Below are positions 7,741-15,995 of a stretch of DNA of 64,000 nt, piece after piece. Every line of letters begins with the position of its first letter. Position 1 is the first letter of the stretch. The DNA is from Rhizobiales bacterium PAR1. Lineage in GTDB: Bacteria; Pseudomonadota; Alphaproteobacteria; Rhizobiales; Beijerinckiaceae. Both the position numbers and the translations under genes were made by a program. Location: the NCBI GenBank assembly GCA_002256205.1, contig NKIW01000003.1, positions 62,001-126,000 of the forward strand, read 5' to 3'. The notes below the pieces were generated by a model. It was not told the DNA's origin, made no database searches, and saw only the letters and a program-made list of their open reading frames with translations.

Positions 7741-7926
7741 ATGATGGCATTTGGCCTCGGTGTTCTGCGGCTTTCATCGATCGATTTCTGGCACCTCACC
7801 ATTCCCGAATTCCGGGCCGCCGCAAGGGGCGTGCGTGGTGAATTCGACCTCGCCGAGCCGCTGCCACGCGGCGCTTTCGCGGCGCTGATGCAGCGCTTTC
7901 CTGACCAGACACCTCAAGGAGCCTGA
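7741..7926 (+). CDS. Tail assembly chaperone (GTA gp10.1, rcc01693/TAC_6 family)
   Basis: The ATG-started product has 61 residues (MMAFGLGVLRL...), with a core typical of the rcc01693 family (FGLGVLRLSSIDFWHLTIPE). The residues just before the ATG read LPWAE, and a Trp at that position looks like part of the family N-terminus, so the true start may be upstream. No ATG, GTG or TTG exists in this frame between the upstream stop (7579) and 7741; only CTG 7726 or ATT 7642 are available. Start at CTG or fusion to gp10 by a -1 frameshift are alternatives. I saw no canonical slippery heptamer in the overlap. Confidence 0.75.
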   Translation: MMAFGLGVLRLSSIDFWHLTIPEFRAAARGVRGEFDLAEPLPRGAFAALMQRFPDQTPQGA

Positions 7927-7929
7927 TCC

Positions 7930-8427
7930 ATGGCAACCGATCTCTTCGGCGGCACCGATACCGTCGGCACACTGACCGGCCAGATGGCACGGCTCGATAC
8001 GCTCACCAACCAGTTTGGTCGCTCGCTCTCGAAAGCGCTCTCGACCGGCATCATTCAGGGCAAGAGTTTTGACGACATCCTGCGTTCGCTCGGTCAGAGA
8101 TTGATCGATATCTCGCTTCGGGCGGCGTTCAAACCACTCGAAACCGGCATCAACAGCCTGCTCGGCGGGCTCACCAACAGTCTGAGCGGAGTGCTCTCGG
8201 GCGGGCTGTCCGGTGGTGGCTCGCTGGTTTCCGGGCTGACGGGAGAAGGGGCGAGCGGTGGCTTTGCGGGGTTCACCAGCAGTTTTGCCAATGCCGCGGC
8301 ACCGAAGGCCGGCGTGACCGTCAACATGGCGGTTTCAACGCCGGACGCCGCGAGTTTTTCCCGCTCCGAAGCGCAGATCAGCGCCGCACTGGCGCGGGCC
8401 GTGTCGCGCGGCCAGCGCAGTCTTTGA
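7930..8427 (+). CDS. Short tape measure protein (GTA gp11)
   Basis: A 165-residue tape measure protein matching RcGTA gene 11. The N-terminal half is helical (TGQMARLDTLTNQFGRSLSKAL); the middle (about residues 75-120) is a Gly/Ser/Leu-rich hydrophobic stretch; the C-terminus (SRSEAQISAALARAVSRGQRSL) is a conserved-looking helix. The small size predicts a very short tail, as in GTAs and unlike siphophages, whose tape measures usually exceed 600 residues. GGAG precedes the ATG. Confidence 0.9.
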   Translation: MATDLFGGTDTVGTLTGQMARLDTLTNQFGRSLSKALSTGIIQGKSFDDILRSLGQRLIDISLRAAFKPLETGINSLLGGLTNSLSGVLSGGLSGGGSLVSGLTGEGASGGFAGFTSSFANAAAPKAGVTVNMAVSTPDAASFSRSEAQISAALARAVSRGQRSL

Positions 8428-8439
8428 CAGGAGAAGCCG

Positions 8440-9087
8440 ATGCCGATCACCGGATTTCATGATGTGCGCTTTCCGCTGGACATTGCGCTCGGTGCGCGCG
8501 GAGGACCGGAGCGTCAGACCGATATTGTCACGACGGCATCCGGGCGTGAGGAGCGCAACGCGCGCTGGGCGCATTCACGCCGCAAGTATGACGCGGGCTA
8601 TGGTGTTAGAACGATCACGCGGCTTGCCGAGGTGATTGCGTTCTTCGAGGAGCGCCGTGGGCGACTTTACGGTTTTCGCTTTCGCGACCGGCTCGACTGG
8701 ACCTCGGCTGTCGGCAATGCCACCCCGACCGCGCTCGACCAGCAGATCGGTACCGGAACCGGAACGCTTGCAAGTTTCAACCTGACAAAGACTTACGGCA
8801 ACGCCTTTGCGCCTTACGCCCGCCCGATCTCCAAACCTGTCGCAGGCTCCATCAAGCTGGCGGTGAATGGCGTAGAGAAGGTGATCGGGACGGATTTCAC
8901 GGTGGATACAGCGACCGGAACCATCACGTTTCTCGCCGGGAAAATTCCCGGCAGCGGGGCGGCGGTGACGGCGGGCTTCCTGTTCGATGTGCCGGTGCGT
9001 TTCGATACTGATTACCTCGAATTCGACCTCTCCGCCTTCGAGGCCGGGGCCATACCGGCGATTCCGCTGGTCGAGCTGAGGAGTTAA
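8440..9087 (+). CDS. Distal tail protein (DUF2460, gp12)
   Basis: A 215-residue DUF2460 protein, equivalent to RcGTA gene 12, which forms the ring joining the tail tube to the baseplate hub. Typical segments are FPLDIALGARGGPERQTDIV near the N-terminus, EERNARWAHSRRKYDAGYGV, FFEERRGRLYGFRFRD and the C-terminal PVRFDTDYLEFDLSAFEAG. GGAGAAG precedes the ATG, and the next gene starts 3 bases after the stop. Confidence 0.93.
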   Translation: MPITGFHDVRFPLDIALGARGGPERQTDIVTTASGREERNARWAHSRRKYDAGYGVRTITRLAEVIAFFEERRGRLYGFRFRDRLDWTSAVGNATPTALDQQIGTGTGTLASFNLTKTYGNAFAPYARPISKPVAGSIKLAVNGVEKVIGTDFTVDTATGTITFLAGKIPGSGAAVTAGFLFDVPVRFDTDYLEFDLSAFEAGAIPAIPLVELRS

Positions 9088-9090
9088 GCC

Positions 9091-9975
9091 ATGCGCAAAA
9101 TCCCTGCCGCGCTCGCCGGTGCGCTTCAAACCGGCGCGACGACGCTCTGCCGCTGCTGGCGGCTCACCCGCCAGGATGGCGTTGTGCTCGGTATCACCGA
9201 TCATGACATCGATCTCGTGATCGAGTGCACGGCCTTCGAGGCCAATGGTGGCTTCGAGGCGAGCGCTCGCGAGGCGGAAGCGGGTCTGGCGACGCTGGGT
9301 GGCGAGGTCAACGGCGCCCTGACATCGGACCGCATCCGCGTCGAGGATATCGAGGCGGGGCTTTATGACGGCGCGGAATTGCGCTGCTATCTTGTCAACT
9401 GGCAGGCGCCGGCGCTCAATTTCCTGACCGATGTATCGACGCTCGGCGAAATCCGTCGCATCGACGGGCGCTTCGTTGCGGAGACCCGCAACGCCTTCCA
9501 TACCTATGATCAGGAGCGCGGGCGGCTTTTTACCGCGAGTTGCAGCGCGGAACTTGGTGATAACCGCTGCGGCGTGGTGCTCGCCGCACCACCGTTTCGC
9601 ATGACCGGGACGGTTGCGAGTACAGATGGTCGGCACAAATTGACCGCGACGGCCGTGGCCAATTCGGTGACCGGGCTATTCACGCGCGGAACCGTTACTT
9701 TCACGTCCGGCGCGAATGCGGGGTTTTCCACCATCATCAAGGATCACCGGGCAGGGGGAGAACTCGTCCTTTGGCAGGGGTTGGTGCGCGAGCTTGCGCC
9801 CGGCGATGGTTTCTCCGTCACGGCAGGCTGCGACAAGCGCTTTGCCACTTGCCGCGACCGCTTCGCCAATGCGGCGAATTTTCGCGGTTTCCCGTTCATG
9901 CCGGCACCCGAATTCGTGATGACCTACGCCCGACCGGGCGAGGGGCATCACCAGGGTCGTCCGCTGGTTCGATAG
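9091..9975 (+). CDS. Baseplate hub protein (DUF2163/BR0599, gp13)
   Basis: A 294-residue protein with an N-terminal DUF2163 domain and a C-terminal phage BR0599-type region, equivalent to RcGTA gene 13 (hub). Cysteines cluster in the C-terminal half (SCSAELGDNRCG and GCDKRFATCRDRF). In the RcGTA hub, as I recall, conserved cysteines bind an iron-sulfur cluster, so the same is likely here. The typical end FRGFPFMPAPEFVMTYARPG is present. Confidence 0.93.
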   Translation: MRKIPAALAGALQTGATTLCRCWRLTRQDGVVLGITDHDIDLVIECTAFEANGGFEASAREAEAGLATLGGEVNGALTSDRIRVEDIEAGLYDGAELRCYLVNWQAPALNFLTDVSTLGEIRRIDGRFVAETRNAFHTYDQERGRLFTASCSAELGDNRCGVVLAAPPFRMTGTVASTDGRHKLTATAVANSVTGLFTRGTVTFTSGANAGFSTIIKDHRAGGELVLWQGLVRELAPGDGFSVTAGCDKRFATCRDRFANAANFRGFPFMPAPEFVMTYARPGEGHHQGRPLVR

Positions 9976-9985
9976 GAGAGAGGAC

Positions 9986-10441
9986 ATGGCAGAAATCGAT
10001 ATGCCGTCCTCCGGTCGCCCGGAGGTCGTGGCTGCCGCACGCGCCTGGGTCGGCACGCCCTATCGGCATCAGGCATCGTTGCGCGGGGTCGGCTGTGATT
10101 GCCTCGGGTTGCTGCGCGGCGTCTGGCGCGACCTTTTCGGCGATGAACCGGAGACGCCGGAGCCCTATTCACCCGCCTGGGCGGAACTTGCCGAGGGTGA
10201 CCCCCTGCTGGCCGCGGCGATGCGCCATCTCGTGCATTCCACGGATGGCATCATCCGGCCCGGCTCGGTGCTGGTGTTCCGCTGGCGTGCCCATGTCGCG
10301 GCCAAGCATTGCGGCATCGCGACGGACGATACGCATTTCCTGCATGCCCATGACGGCGCCTCGGTCGCGGAAGTCGCGATTGTGTCGGGCTGGCGACGTC
10401 GGATCGTGGGCATTTTTGATTTTCCGGATCGGATGAGCTGA
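9986..10441 (+). CDS. NlpC/P60-family cell wall peptidase of the tail (gp14)
   Basis: A 151-residue NlpC/P60 peptidase, equivalent to RcGTA gene 14, thought to degrade peptidoglycan of the recipient during DNA entry. The catalytic Cys lies in RGVGCDCLGLLRG (about residue 39) and the His in the VAAKHCGIA strand (about residue 109), followed by FLHAHDG. A strong AGGAGAGAGG precedes the ATG. The last base of its stop is the first base of the next gene's ATG, so translation is coupled. Confidence 0.92.
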   Translation: MAEIDMPSSGRPEVVAAARAWVGTPYRHQASLRGVGCDCLGLLRGVWRDLFGDEPETPEPYSPAWAELAEGDPLLAAAMRHLVHSTDGIIRPGSVLVFRWRAHVAAKHCGIATDDTHFLHAHDGASVAEVAIVSGWRRRIVGIFDFPDRMS

Positions 10442-13400
10442 TGGCGACCATTGCACTCCAGATTGCCGGCACGGCGCTCGGCACCTTTCTTGGCGGCCCG
10501 ATTGGTGGGGCGCTCGGCTCCGCCCTGGGGGGCACGCTTGGCGCGATGGTCGACCGCTCACTGCTCGGCGGCGGCAAGGCGATCGAAGGGCCGCGCCTCT
10601 CCAATATCAACGGGATCACCGCGACAGAAGGGGCGCCGATCCCGCGTGCCTATGGCCGCGTGCGGCTTGGCGGACAGGTGATCTGGGCCACGGAATTCGA
10701 AGAGCAAAGGGTTGTCGAAAAGAACGGGACCAGCGGCGGCAAGTCCACCGGCGCAACGGCGACCAAAACCGTCCGCTACACCTATTTTGCCAATGTCGCG
10801 ATCGGCTTATGCGAAGGGCCGATCCATTTCGTGCGCCGCATCTGGGCCGATGGCGAGGAACTCGATCTCGCAGCGCTGACCTTCCGCACCTATACCGGCA
10901 GCGAGACGCAGGAAGCTGATCCGTTGATCGTCGCCAAGCAGGAGACGAGCGCTGTGCCGGCGTTTCGTGGGTTGGCTTACGTTGTATTCGAGCGCTTGCC
11001 GCTTGCGAACTACGGAAATCGCTTGCCACAGTTCAGCTTCGAGGTGGTGCGCGCCGCGCCCGGACTGCCGGAGCAGCTTCGGGCTATCAATCTCATGCCT
11101 GGCTCCACTGAATTCGGCTATGCCACCACCGAAGTTCGCGAAGACTTCGGGCTGGGCTCCTCGCAGCCGATCAACCGGTCGCAATGGACCCATGCCACCG
11201 ATTGGGAAGCGGGGCTCGATGCCTTGATGGCGGTTGCACCCAATCTCGAACGTGCGACGCTGATCAGTGCCTGGTTCGGCGACGATTTGCGGGCGGCATC
11301 CTGCACCTTCCGGCCCAAGGTCGAGAAGAATGCGAAGGCGACAACCGGCCAGCAATGGCAGGCGGCGGGCTTGACCCGTGCGAGTGCTCAAGCGGTCTCT
11401 GAAAGCGACGGACGCCCGAGCTTTGGCGGTTCGCCCTCTGACCAGAGTGTGGTCGAAGCGATCCGCGATCTCAAGGCGCGCGGGCTGAAGGTTGCGCTCC
11501 ACCCTTTCGTGTTGATGGATATTCCGGCGAGCAATGTCAGGCCTGACCCCTGGACCGGCGCCGCGTCGCAGCCTGCCTATCCCTGGCGGGGGCGGATCAC
11601 CTGTGACCCCGCGCCGGGACGCGCTGGAAGTCCTGAAAGCTCCACGGCGGTTTCCGCTCAGATCAATACTTTGATGGGAACCGCGACGGCTGCGCATTTT
11701 GCTCTTACGGGCGATACAGTTGTCTATTCGGGGCCGAACGAATGGTCGTTCCGGCGAATGGTGCTGCACCATGCCATGCTCGCCAAGGCGGCGGGCGGAG
11801 TGGAGACCTTCATCCTCTCCTCTGAATTGATCGGCTTGACGCGCTTGTCATCCGGCAACGGGAATTACCCCTTCGTGCAGGCGATGATCGGGCTGCTGGC
11901 GAACCTGCGCAGCATTCTCGGACCCTCGACCGTGATCACCTATGCGGCGGACTGGAGCGAATATGGCGCGGATACCCGCAATGGCGGGCAGGAGGTGCGC
12001 TTCCCGCTCGATCCGCTTTGGGCACATGCCGAGATCGGAGCGATCGGGATCGATTTTTACCCGCCACTCACGGATTGGCGCGATGGGCGCGACCATCTCG
12101 ATGCGGCGGAGGCGAAGAGCGCCGTTGATGCGGGGTACATTGCGGATCGCATCACGGCCGGCGAAGCCTTCGATTGGTATTACGCGAGCGAGGCTGGCCG
12201 GAAGGCGCAGCAGCGTCTGTCGATCAGCGATGGCGCTTATGGCAAGCCGTGGGTGTTCCGCCAGAAAGACCTGAAGAACTGGTGGAGCCAGCCGCATGTC
12301 GAGCGCGTCGGTGGGGTGGAGTTGGCGCAGCCGACGGCCTTTGTGCCGGGCGCCAAGCCGATTTACCTCACCGAGATCGGCTGCCCGGCTGTCGACAAGG
12401 GCGCAAACCAACCAAACGTCTTTCCCGATCCGAAGTCGACCGAAAATGCGTTGCCGTATTTTTCGAATGGCAGCCGCGACGATCTCGTCCAATGCCGCGT
12501 GCTGGAAGCCTATCTCCGGCGCTTTGATCCGGCTGTGTCGGGATTTGATCCTGCGGATAATCCGGCAGCGAGCCTCTATGCCGGTCGTATGATCGATCCC
12601 TCGTTCATCGCGCCATGGGCCTATGATGTCCGGCCTTATCCGGCTTTTCCTTTGCAGCGCAGCCTCTGGGCAGATGGGACGAATTGGCTGCACGGGCATT
12701 GGCTAAATGGCCGGCTTGAGGCCCTGCCCGTCGATGCGCTGCTCACGATGATCGCCGAGGATATGGAGGTTCAGGCACCCGCTTTCGAGCACGCCGACGG
12801 TTTTGTCGATGGCTATGTAATCGATCGTCCGATGAGTGCACGAGCGGCGGTTGAGCCTGTCGCGGCCACTTTTGGCCTTGTTGCAACGACGACCGGCGAT
12901 GTGATCCGGTTCGGCGGGAGGCCGGTGACTGTCGATGTCACGCTCATTGAGGAAGATCTCGTTCCGGCCAAGGATGGCAAGCTGGTCGAGATCACCCGCA
13001 AGCAGGAGAGCGAACTGCCCCGGCAATTGAGCTTCGGGTACATCGATGGCGAGAACGGCTTTCGGCAGGCGGTGGCTTTAGCGGAAACCTCGGTGGTGGA
13101 ATCTAGCCGCGAGCAAACGCTTTCGGCGGCGCTTCATTTGCCGCGCGGGTTGGCGCGGCGACTGGCTGAAACCCGACTTCAGGATATCTGGAGCGGACGC
13201 GAGACCTTTTCCTTCCGCCTGCGCCCAAACCTTCAGACGCTGGAGCCGGGCGATCTTGTCTCGCTGCCCACCGCTTCCGGCGCTCGGCTGGTGCAGATCA
13301 CGCGGATCACCGATGGGGCCTATCGCGAGTGCGAGGCGCGGGCCTATGATCCGCAATTCGCGGAAACCAGCCCAACGCTTGACGAACTGCCTCCCGAAAC

Positions 13401-14346
13401 GGGTATTCCTGCTCTGCCGGGGGCGGCCTTCGTCCGGTTGATGGAACTGCCGCTGGATCGGGGAGGAGGACTGTTATCGGCGGTGGTGCGGGCCGATCCC
13501 TGGCGCGGGCCGTATTCCGTTCTGCTCAACGCCGGTGGAATACCGACCTTGGCAGGCACAGTGCCGACAACAGCACTGGTCGGAAAGACACTGACGCCGC
13601 TTTCCGCGGGACCGCTCTGGCGCTGGGATGAGGCGGCGAGCCTTGAAGTTCAGGTTGAAGGCGGAGCGCTTGGAAGCCTTGGTGCCGAAGCAACGCTTGC
13701 GGGCGGAAATGCGCTCGCCCTGATCGCGCCTTCGGGCGAGATCGAGGTGATCCTGTTCCGGCGTGCGGAGCTTGTGGGTGAGAAGCGTTACCGCGTTTCG
13801 GGTCTGTTGCGCGGAATAGGCGGATCGGAAGCCGCAGCGACGCGCGTTCTCGCACCCGGCGCAGATGTCATCGTGCTCGACGATGCCGTGACGGATATTG
13901 GCATGGGCAGCGAGGCCATTGGCGCGGCCAAGAACCATATCATCCTCCCGGCGGGCCGCGATCTTGGCGATCCGACAGCGGTGAATGCGAGTGCGACGCC
14001 CTCAGGTGTCGCTCTGATGCCGCTTGCACCGGTACACCCCAAGGCGCGGCGCGAGGCGGGCGGAGTTCGCTTTTCCTTCATCCGGCGCACCCGAAAGGAT
14101 GGCGACTCCTTCGATCTCTTCGAGGTCCCCTTGGGGGAGGAAGTCGAGGAATACCGCTTCGAGGTGATGAACGGGGCCGCCGTGGTTCGAACGGTTGTCC
14201 TCTCGACTCCAGACTATCTCTACCCGACAGCGAGCGAGTTGGCGGATTTTGGTGCCGGCCAATCGAACATCGCCGTTCGCGTTCGGCAGGTGAGCCGAAC
14301 CGTGGGGCCCGGTGCCGCGCTCATCGCGACCATTCCGGCTTTGTAA
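10441..14346 (+). CDS. GTA megatron / host-specificity tail protein (gp15)
   Basis: A 1301-residue protein equivalent to RcGTA gene 15, the largest tail protein, forming the baseplate megatron. The N-terminus has a glycine-rich hydrophobic segment (about residues 13-40) followed by GAPIPRAYGRVRLGGQVIW. The centre (about residues 235-670) is the GTA TIM-barrel-like domain, with VETFILSSELIGLT and PIYLTEIGCPAVDKGANQP. The next part matches phage tail protein 3 (EEDLVPAKDGKLVEITRKQE...LPRQLSFGYID), and the C-terminal third is beta-rich and probably contacts the recipient surface. It is intact and of normal length, which argues that the GTA is functional. Confidence 0.95.
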   Translation: MATIALQIAGTALGTFLGGPIGGALGSALGGTLGAMVDRSLLGGGKAIEGPRLSNINGITATEGAPIPRAYGRVRLGGQVIWATEFEEQRVVEKNGTSGGKSTGATATKTVRYTYFANVAIGLCEGPIHFVRRIWADGEELDLAALTFRTYTGSETQEADPLIVAKQETSAVPAFRGLAYVVFERLPLANYGNRLPQFSFEVVRAAPGLPEQLRAINLMPGSTEFGYATTEVREDFGLGSSQPINRSQWTHATDWEAGLDALMAVAPNLERATLISAWFGDDLRAASCTFRPKVEKNAKATTGQQWQAAGLTRASAQAVSESDGRPSFGGSPSDQSVVEAIRDLKARGLKVALHPFVLMDIPASNVRPDPWTGAASQPAYPWRGRITCDPAPGRAGSPESSTAVSAQINTLMGTATAAHFALTGDTVVYSGPNEWSFRRMVLHHAMLAKAAGGVETFILSSELIGLTRLSSGNGNYPFVQAMIGLLANLRSILGPSTVITYAADWSEYGADTRNGGQEVRFPLDPLWAHAEIGAIGIDFYPPLTDWRDGRDHLDAAEAKSAVDAGYIADRITAGEAFDWYYASEAGRKAQQRLSISDGAYGKPWVFRQKDLKNWWSQPHVERVGGVELAQPTAFVPGAKPIYLTEIGCPAVDKGANQPNVFPDPKSTENALPYFSNGSRDDLVQCRVLEAYLRRFDPAVSGFDPADNPAASLYAGRMIDPSFIAPWAYDVRPYPAFPLQRSLWADGTNWLHGHWLNGRLEALPVDALLTMIAEDMEVQAPAFEHADGFVDGYVIDRPMSARAAVEPVAATFGLVATTTGDVIRFGGRPVTVDVTLIEEDLVPAKDGKLVEITRKQESELPRQLSFGYIDGENGFRQAVALAETSVVESSREQTLSAALHLPRGLARRLAETRLQDIWSGRETFSFRLRPNLQTLEPGDLVSLPTASGARLVQITRITDGAYRECEARAYDPQFAETSPTLDELPPETGIPALPGAAFVRLMELPLDRGGGLLSAVVRADPWRGPYSVLLNAGGIPTLAGTVPTTALVGKTLTPLSAGPLWRWDEAASLEVQVEGGALGSLGAEATLAGGNALALIAPSGEIEVILFRRAELVGEKRYRVSGLLRGIGGSEAAATRVLAPGADVIVLDDAVTDIGMGSEAIGAAKNHIILPAGRDLGDPTAVNASATPSGVALMPLAPVHPKARREAGGVRFSFIRRTRKDGDSFDLFEVPLGEEVEEYRFEVMNGAAVVRTVVLSTPDYLYPTASELADFGAGQSNIAVRVRQVSRTVGPGAALIATIPAL

Positions 14347-14371
14347 ATCGACCGACAATCAGGAGACCTTG

Positions 14372-15262
14372 ATGGCAAGCGAAAGCTTCGAGCCAGCGCT
14401 GACCTGCGTCCTTGCGCAGGAGGGTGGCTACTCCGACCACCCCGCTGATCCCGGCGGTGCGACCATGATGGGCATCACGCAAGGAACGCTCGCGGAATGG
14501 CGTGGGAATGCGGTGACGAAAGCCGATGTCCGGGCGTTGAGCCGGACGGAAGTCGCCGAGATCTATCGTAAACGCTACTGGGATTCCGTGCATGGTGATC
14601 AGTTGCCGGCCGGACTCGATCTGGCCGTGTTTGATTTTGCGGTCAACTCCGGCGTCTCGCGGGCGGTCCGGAGCCTCCAACGCGTGCTCGGGGTTGCCGC
14701 GGATGGACGCGTCGGGCCGGAGACGCTTCAAGCGGTGGCCATCTGCGATCCGGGCGAGATGGTCACGCGATTGTCTGCGCTGCGGCTCGCGTTTCTTGAA
14801 GCGCTTTCGACCTTCCCGGTCTTCGGTCGCGGCTGGACGCGGCGCGTACGCGAGGTCGAGGCCGAGGCCCGCAAGCTGGTGTCAGCTTTATCCGTCACCC
14901 CCGCTCGACTTCCCTCTACCACAAAGGAGCTTGCCCCCATGGACATCACCAAAGGAATTCTGACCAGCCGCACCGTTTGGGCAAATGCGATTGGCATAGG
15001 CGCGCTCGCGCTCTCCTGGCTTGGCTTTGATACAAGCGGTCTCGACAAGGGCGCGCTGACCGATAGCCTGTTACAGGCTCTCGCCGGGGTCAGTTTTGTC
15101 GCTTCGACGATGTTCCGCATTCTCGCGACGAAACGTCTGGATTCTCGCGACGAAACGTCTGGCCTGATCGGAGAGCCCCGTTTGACCGTTTTGTATGCAA
15201 GCGGGGTGGATCACGGATTTTCTGTCGAAACGCCGGCGAGTTGGTATATGTGTGCGCGATAG
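14372..15262 (+). CDS. Endolysin (GH108-type muramidase) fused to holin-like membrane domain
   Basis: A 296-residue protein; ATG 14372 has AGGAG upstream. Residues 1 to about 100 are a glycosyl hydrolase 108 domain with the catalytic Glu at E17 in AQEGGYSDHPADPGG, followed by a peptidoglycan-binding region (ADGRVGPETLQAV) to about residue 172. Residues 190-256 form a holin-like domain, MDITKGILTSRTVWANAIGIG through FRILATKRL, with two membrane segments. Such domains are usually a separate small gene, and the linker (about residues 174-189) reads like translated intergenic DNA with an internal ribosome-binding site. The last 40 residues arise from a frame-shifting 22-bp duplication. The gene probably serves release of GTA particles. 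Confidence 0.85.
   Translation: MASESFEPALTCVLAQEGGYSDHPADPGGATMMGITQGTLAEWRGNAVTKADVRALSRTEVAEIYRKRYWDSVHGDQLPAGLDLAVFDFAVNSGVSRAVRSLQRVLGVAADGRVGPETLQAVAICDPGEMVTRLSALRLAFLEALSTFPVFGRGWTRRVREVEAEARKLVSALSVTPARLPSTTKELAPMDITKGILTSRTVWANAIGIGALALSWLGFDTSGLDKGALTDSLLQALAGVSFVASTMFRILATKRLDSRDETSGLIGEPRLTVLYASGVDHGFSVETPASWYMCAR
14923..14941 (+). promoter_or_regulatory. Internal ribosome-binding site and start for holin-like domain
   Basis: AAAGGAG (14923-14929) lies 9 bases before an in-frame ATG (14939-14941) that begins the holin-like part of the endolysin gene. The match to the 16S anti-Shine-Dalgarno sequence is better than that of many real starts in the window. Separate translation from this ATG would give the holin alone, as in relatives where the two genes are distinct. 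Confidence 0.65.
15119..15162 (+). repeat. Perfect 22-bp tandem duplication in the holin-like domain
   Basis: Two identical adjacent 22-base units (15119-15140 and 15141-15162), each starting ATTCTCGCGA, lie at the end of the holin-like domain. Twenty-two is not a multiple of three. With one copy the frame would read ATKRLA and stop at the TGA now at 15165-15167; with two copies the frame continues 40 residues past ATKRL to 15262. Confidence 0.95.
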
Positions 15263-15284
15263 CCGGGCGCGTCGGTGCGCCCGG
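15263..15284. other. GC-rich hairpin between endolysin and response regulator genes
   Basis: The perfect 8-bp stem CCGGGCGC (15263-15270) with GCGCCCGG (15277-15284) and a 6-base loop begins directly after the TAG stop of the extended endolysin gene. No T run follows, so it is not a standard intrinsic terminator. It would lie in the leader of the response regulator gene, whose ATG is 28 bases further on. Confidence 0.45.
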
Positions 15285-15311
15285 ATTCGGCTGGACGAAC
15301 CGGAGTTTGAA

Positions 15312-15989
15312 ATGCGCCTTCTCGTGATTGAGGATGATCGGGACCTGAACCGCCAACTTGTGGCGGCACTGGAAGACGCAGGATATGCCGTCGACAAGGC
15401 GTTCGACGGCGAAGAAGGGCATTTTCTCGGCGATACCGAACCTTATGATGGTGTGATCCTCGATATGGGTCTTCCGCTGATGGACGGTATTCGCGTGCTC
15501 GAAAAATGGCGTCGGGGCGGCCGGACCATGCCAGTGCTGATCCTTACCGCGCGCGATCGCTGGAGCGAAAAGGTGCAGGGCTTCGATGCCGGCGCCGACG
15601 ATTACGTCACCAAACCGTTTCATATGGAAGAAGTACTCGCGCGGCTGCGGGCACTGCTGCGCCGCGCAGCGGGCCATGCCACAAGCGAGTTGATGTGCGG
15701 GCCCGTGTTGCTCGATACGCGCTCAAGTCGCGTGGTGGTGGACGGCAGTGCGGTGCGGCTCACCAGCCATGAATACCGCCTGCTGGCCTATCTGATGCAC
15801 CATCAGGGGCGGGTGGTTTCGCGGACCGAGTTGGTCGAGCACCTTTACGATCAGGATTTTGATCGCGATTCCAACACGATTGAAGTCTTCGTTGGCCGTT
15901 TGCGCAAGAAACTCGGCGTCGACATCATCCAGACCGTGCGTGGCCTCGGATATATTGCTGCCCCGCCGGAACCGCCGGCCAAGCGCTAA
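15312..15989 (+). CDS. OmpR/PhoP-family response regulator (FeuP/PhoP-like)
   Basis: A 225-residue response regulator with an N-terminal receiver domain (acidic pocket EDD at residues 7-9, phospho-acceptor D51 in VILDMGLP, conserved Lys in VTKPFH) and a C-terminal winged-helix DNA-binding domain (LTSHEYRLLAYLM through TVRGLGYIA). The start is ATG 15312; the frame is open upstream but that sequence overlaps the endolysin tail and is not receiver-like. The partner kinase begins 6 bases downstream. The pair resembles PhoPQ/FeuPQ of Hyphomicrobiales, which sense envelope or osmotic conditions; the exact signal cannot be read from the sequence. Confidence 0.92.
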   Translation: MRLLVIEDDRDLNRQLVAALEDAGYAVDKAFDGEEGHFLGDTEPYDGVILDMGLPLMDGIRVLEKWRRGGRTMPVLILTARDRWSEKVQGFDAGADDYVTKPFHMEEVLARLRALLRRAAGHATSELMCGPVLLDTRSSRVVVDGSAVRLTSHEYRLLAYLMHHQGRVVSRTELVEHLYDQDFDRDSNTIEVFVGRLRKKLGVDIIQTVRGLGYIAAPPEPPAKR

Positions 15990-15995
15990 GCTGCC

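Noticed and set aside
1-15262. Active prophage instead of gene transfer agent
   Set aside because: The visible part shows no integrase, repressor, replication genes or att-like flanks; the tape measure is very short, and the gene order and families match RcGTA genes 2-15. Sequence left of base 1 could still change this.
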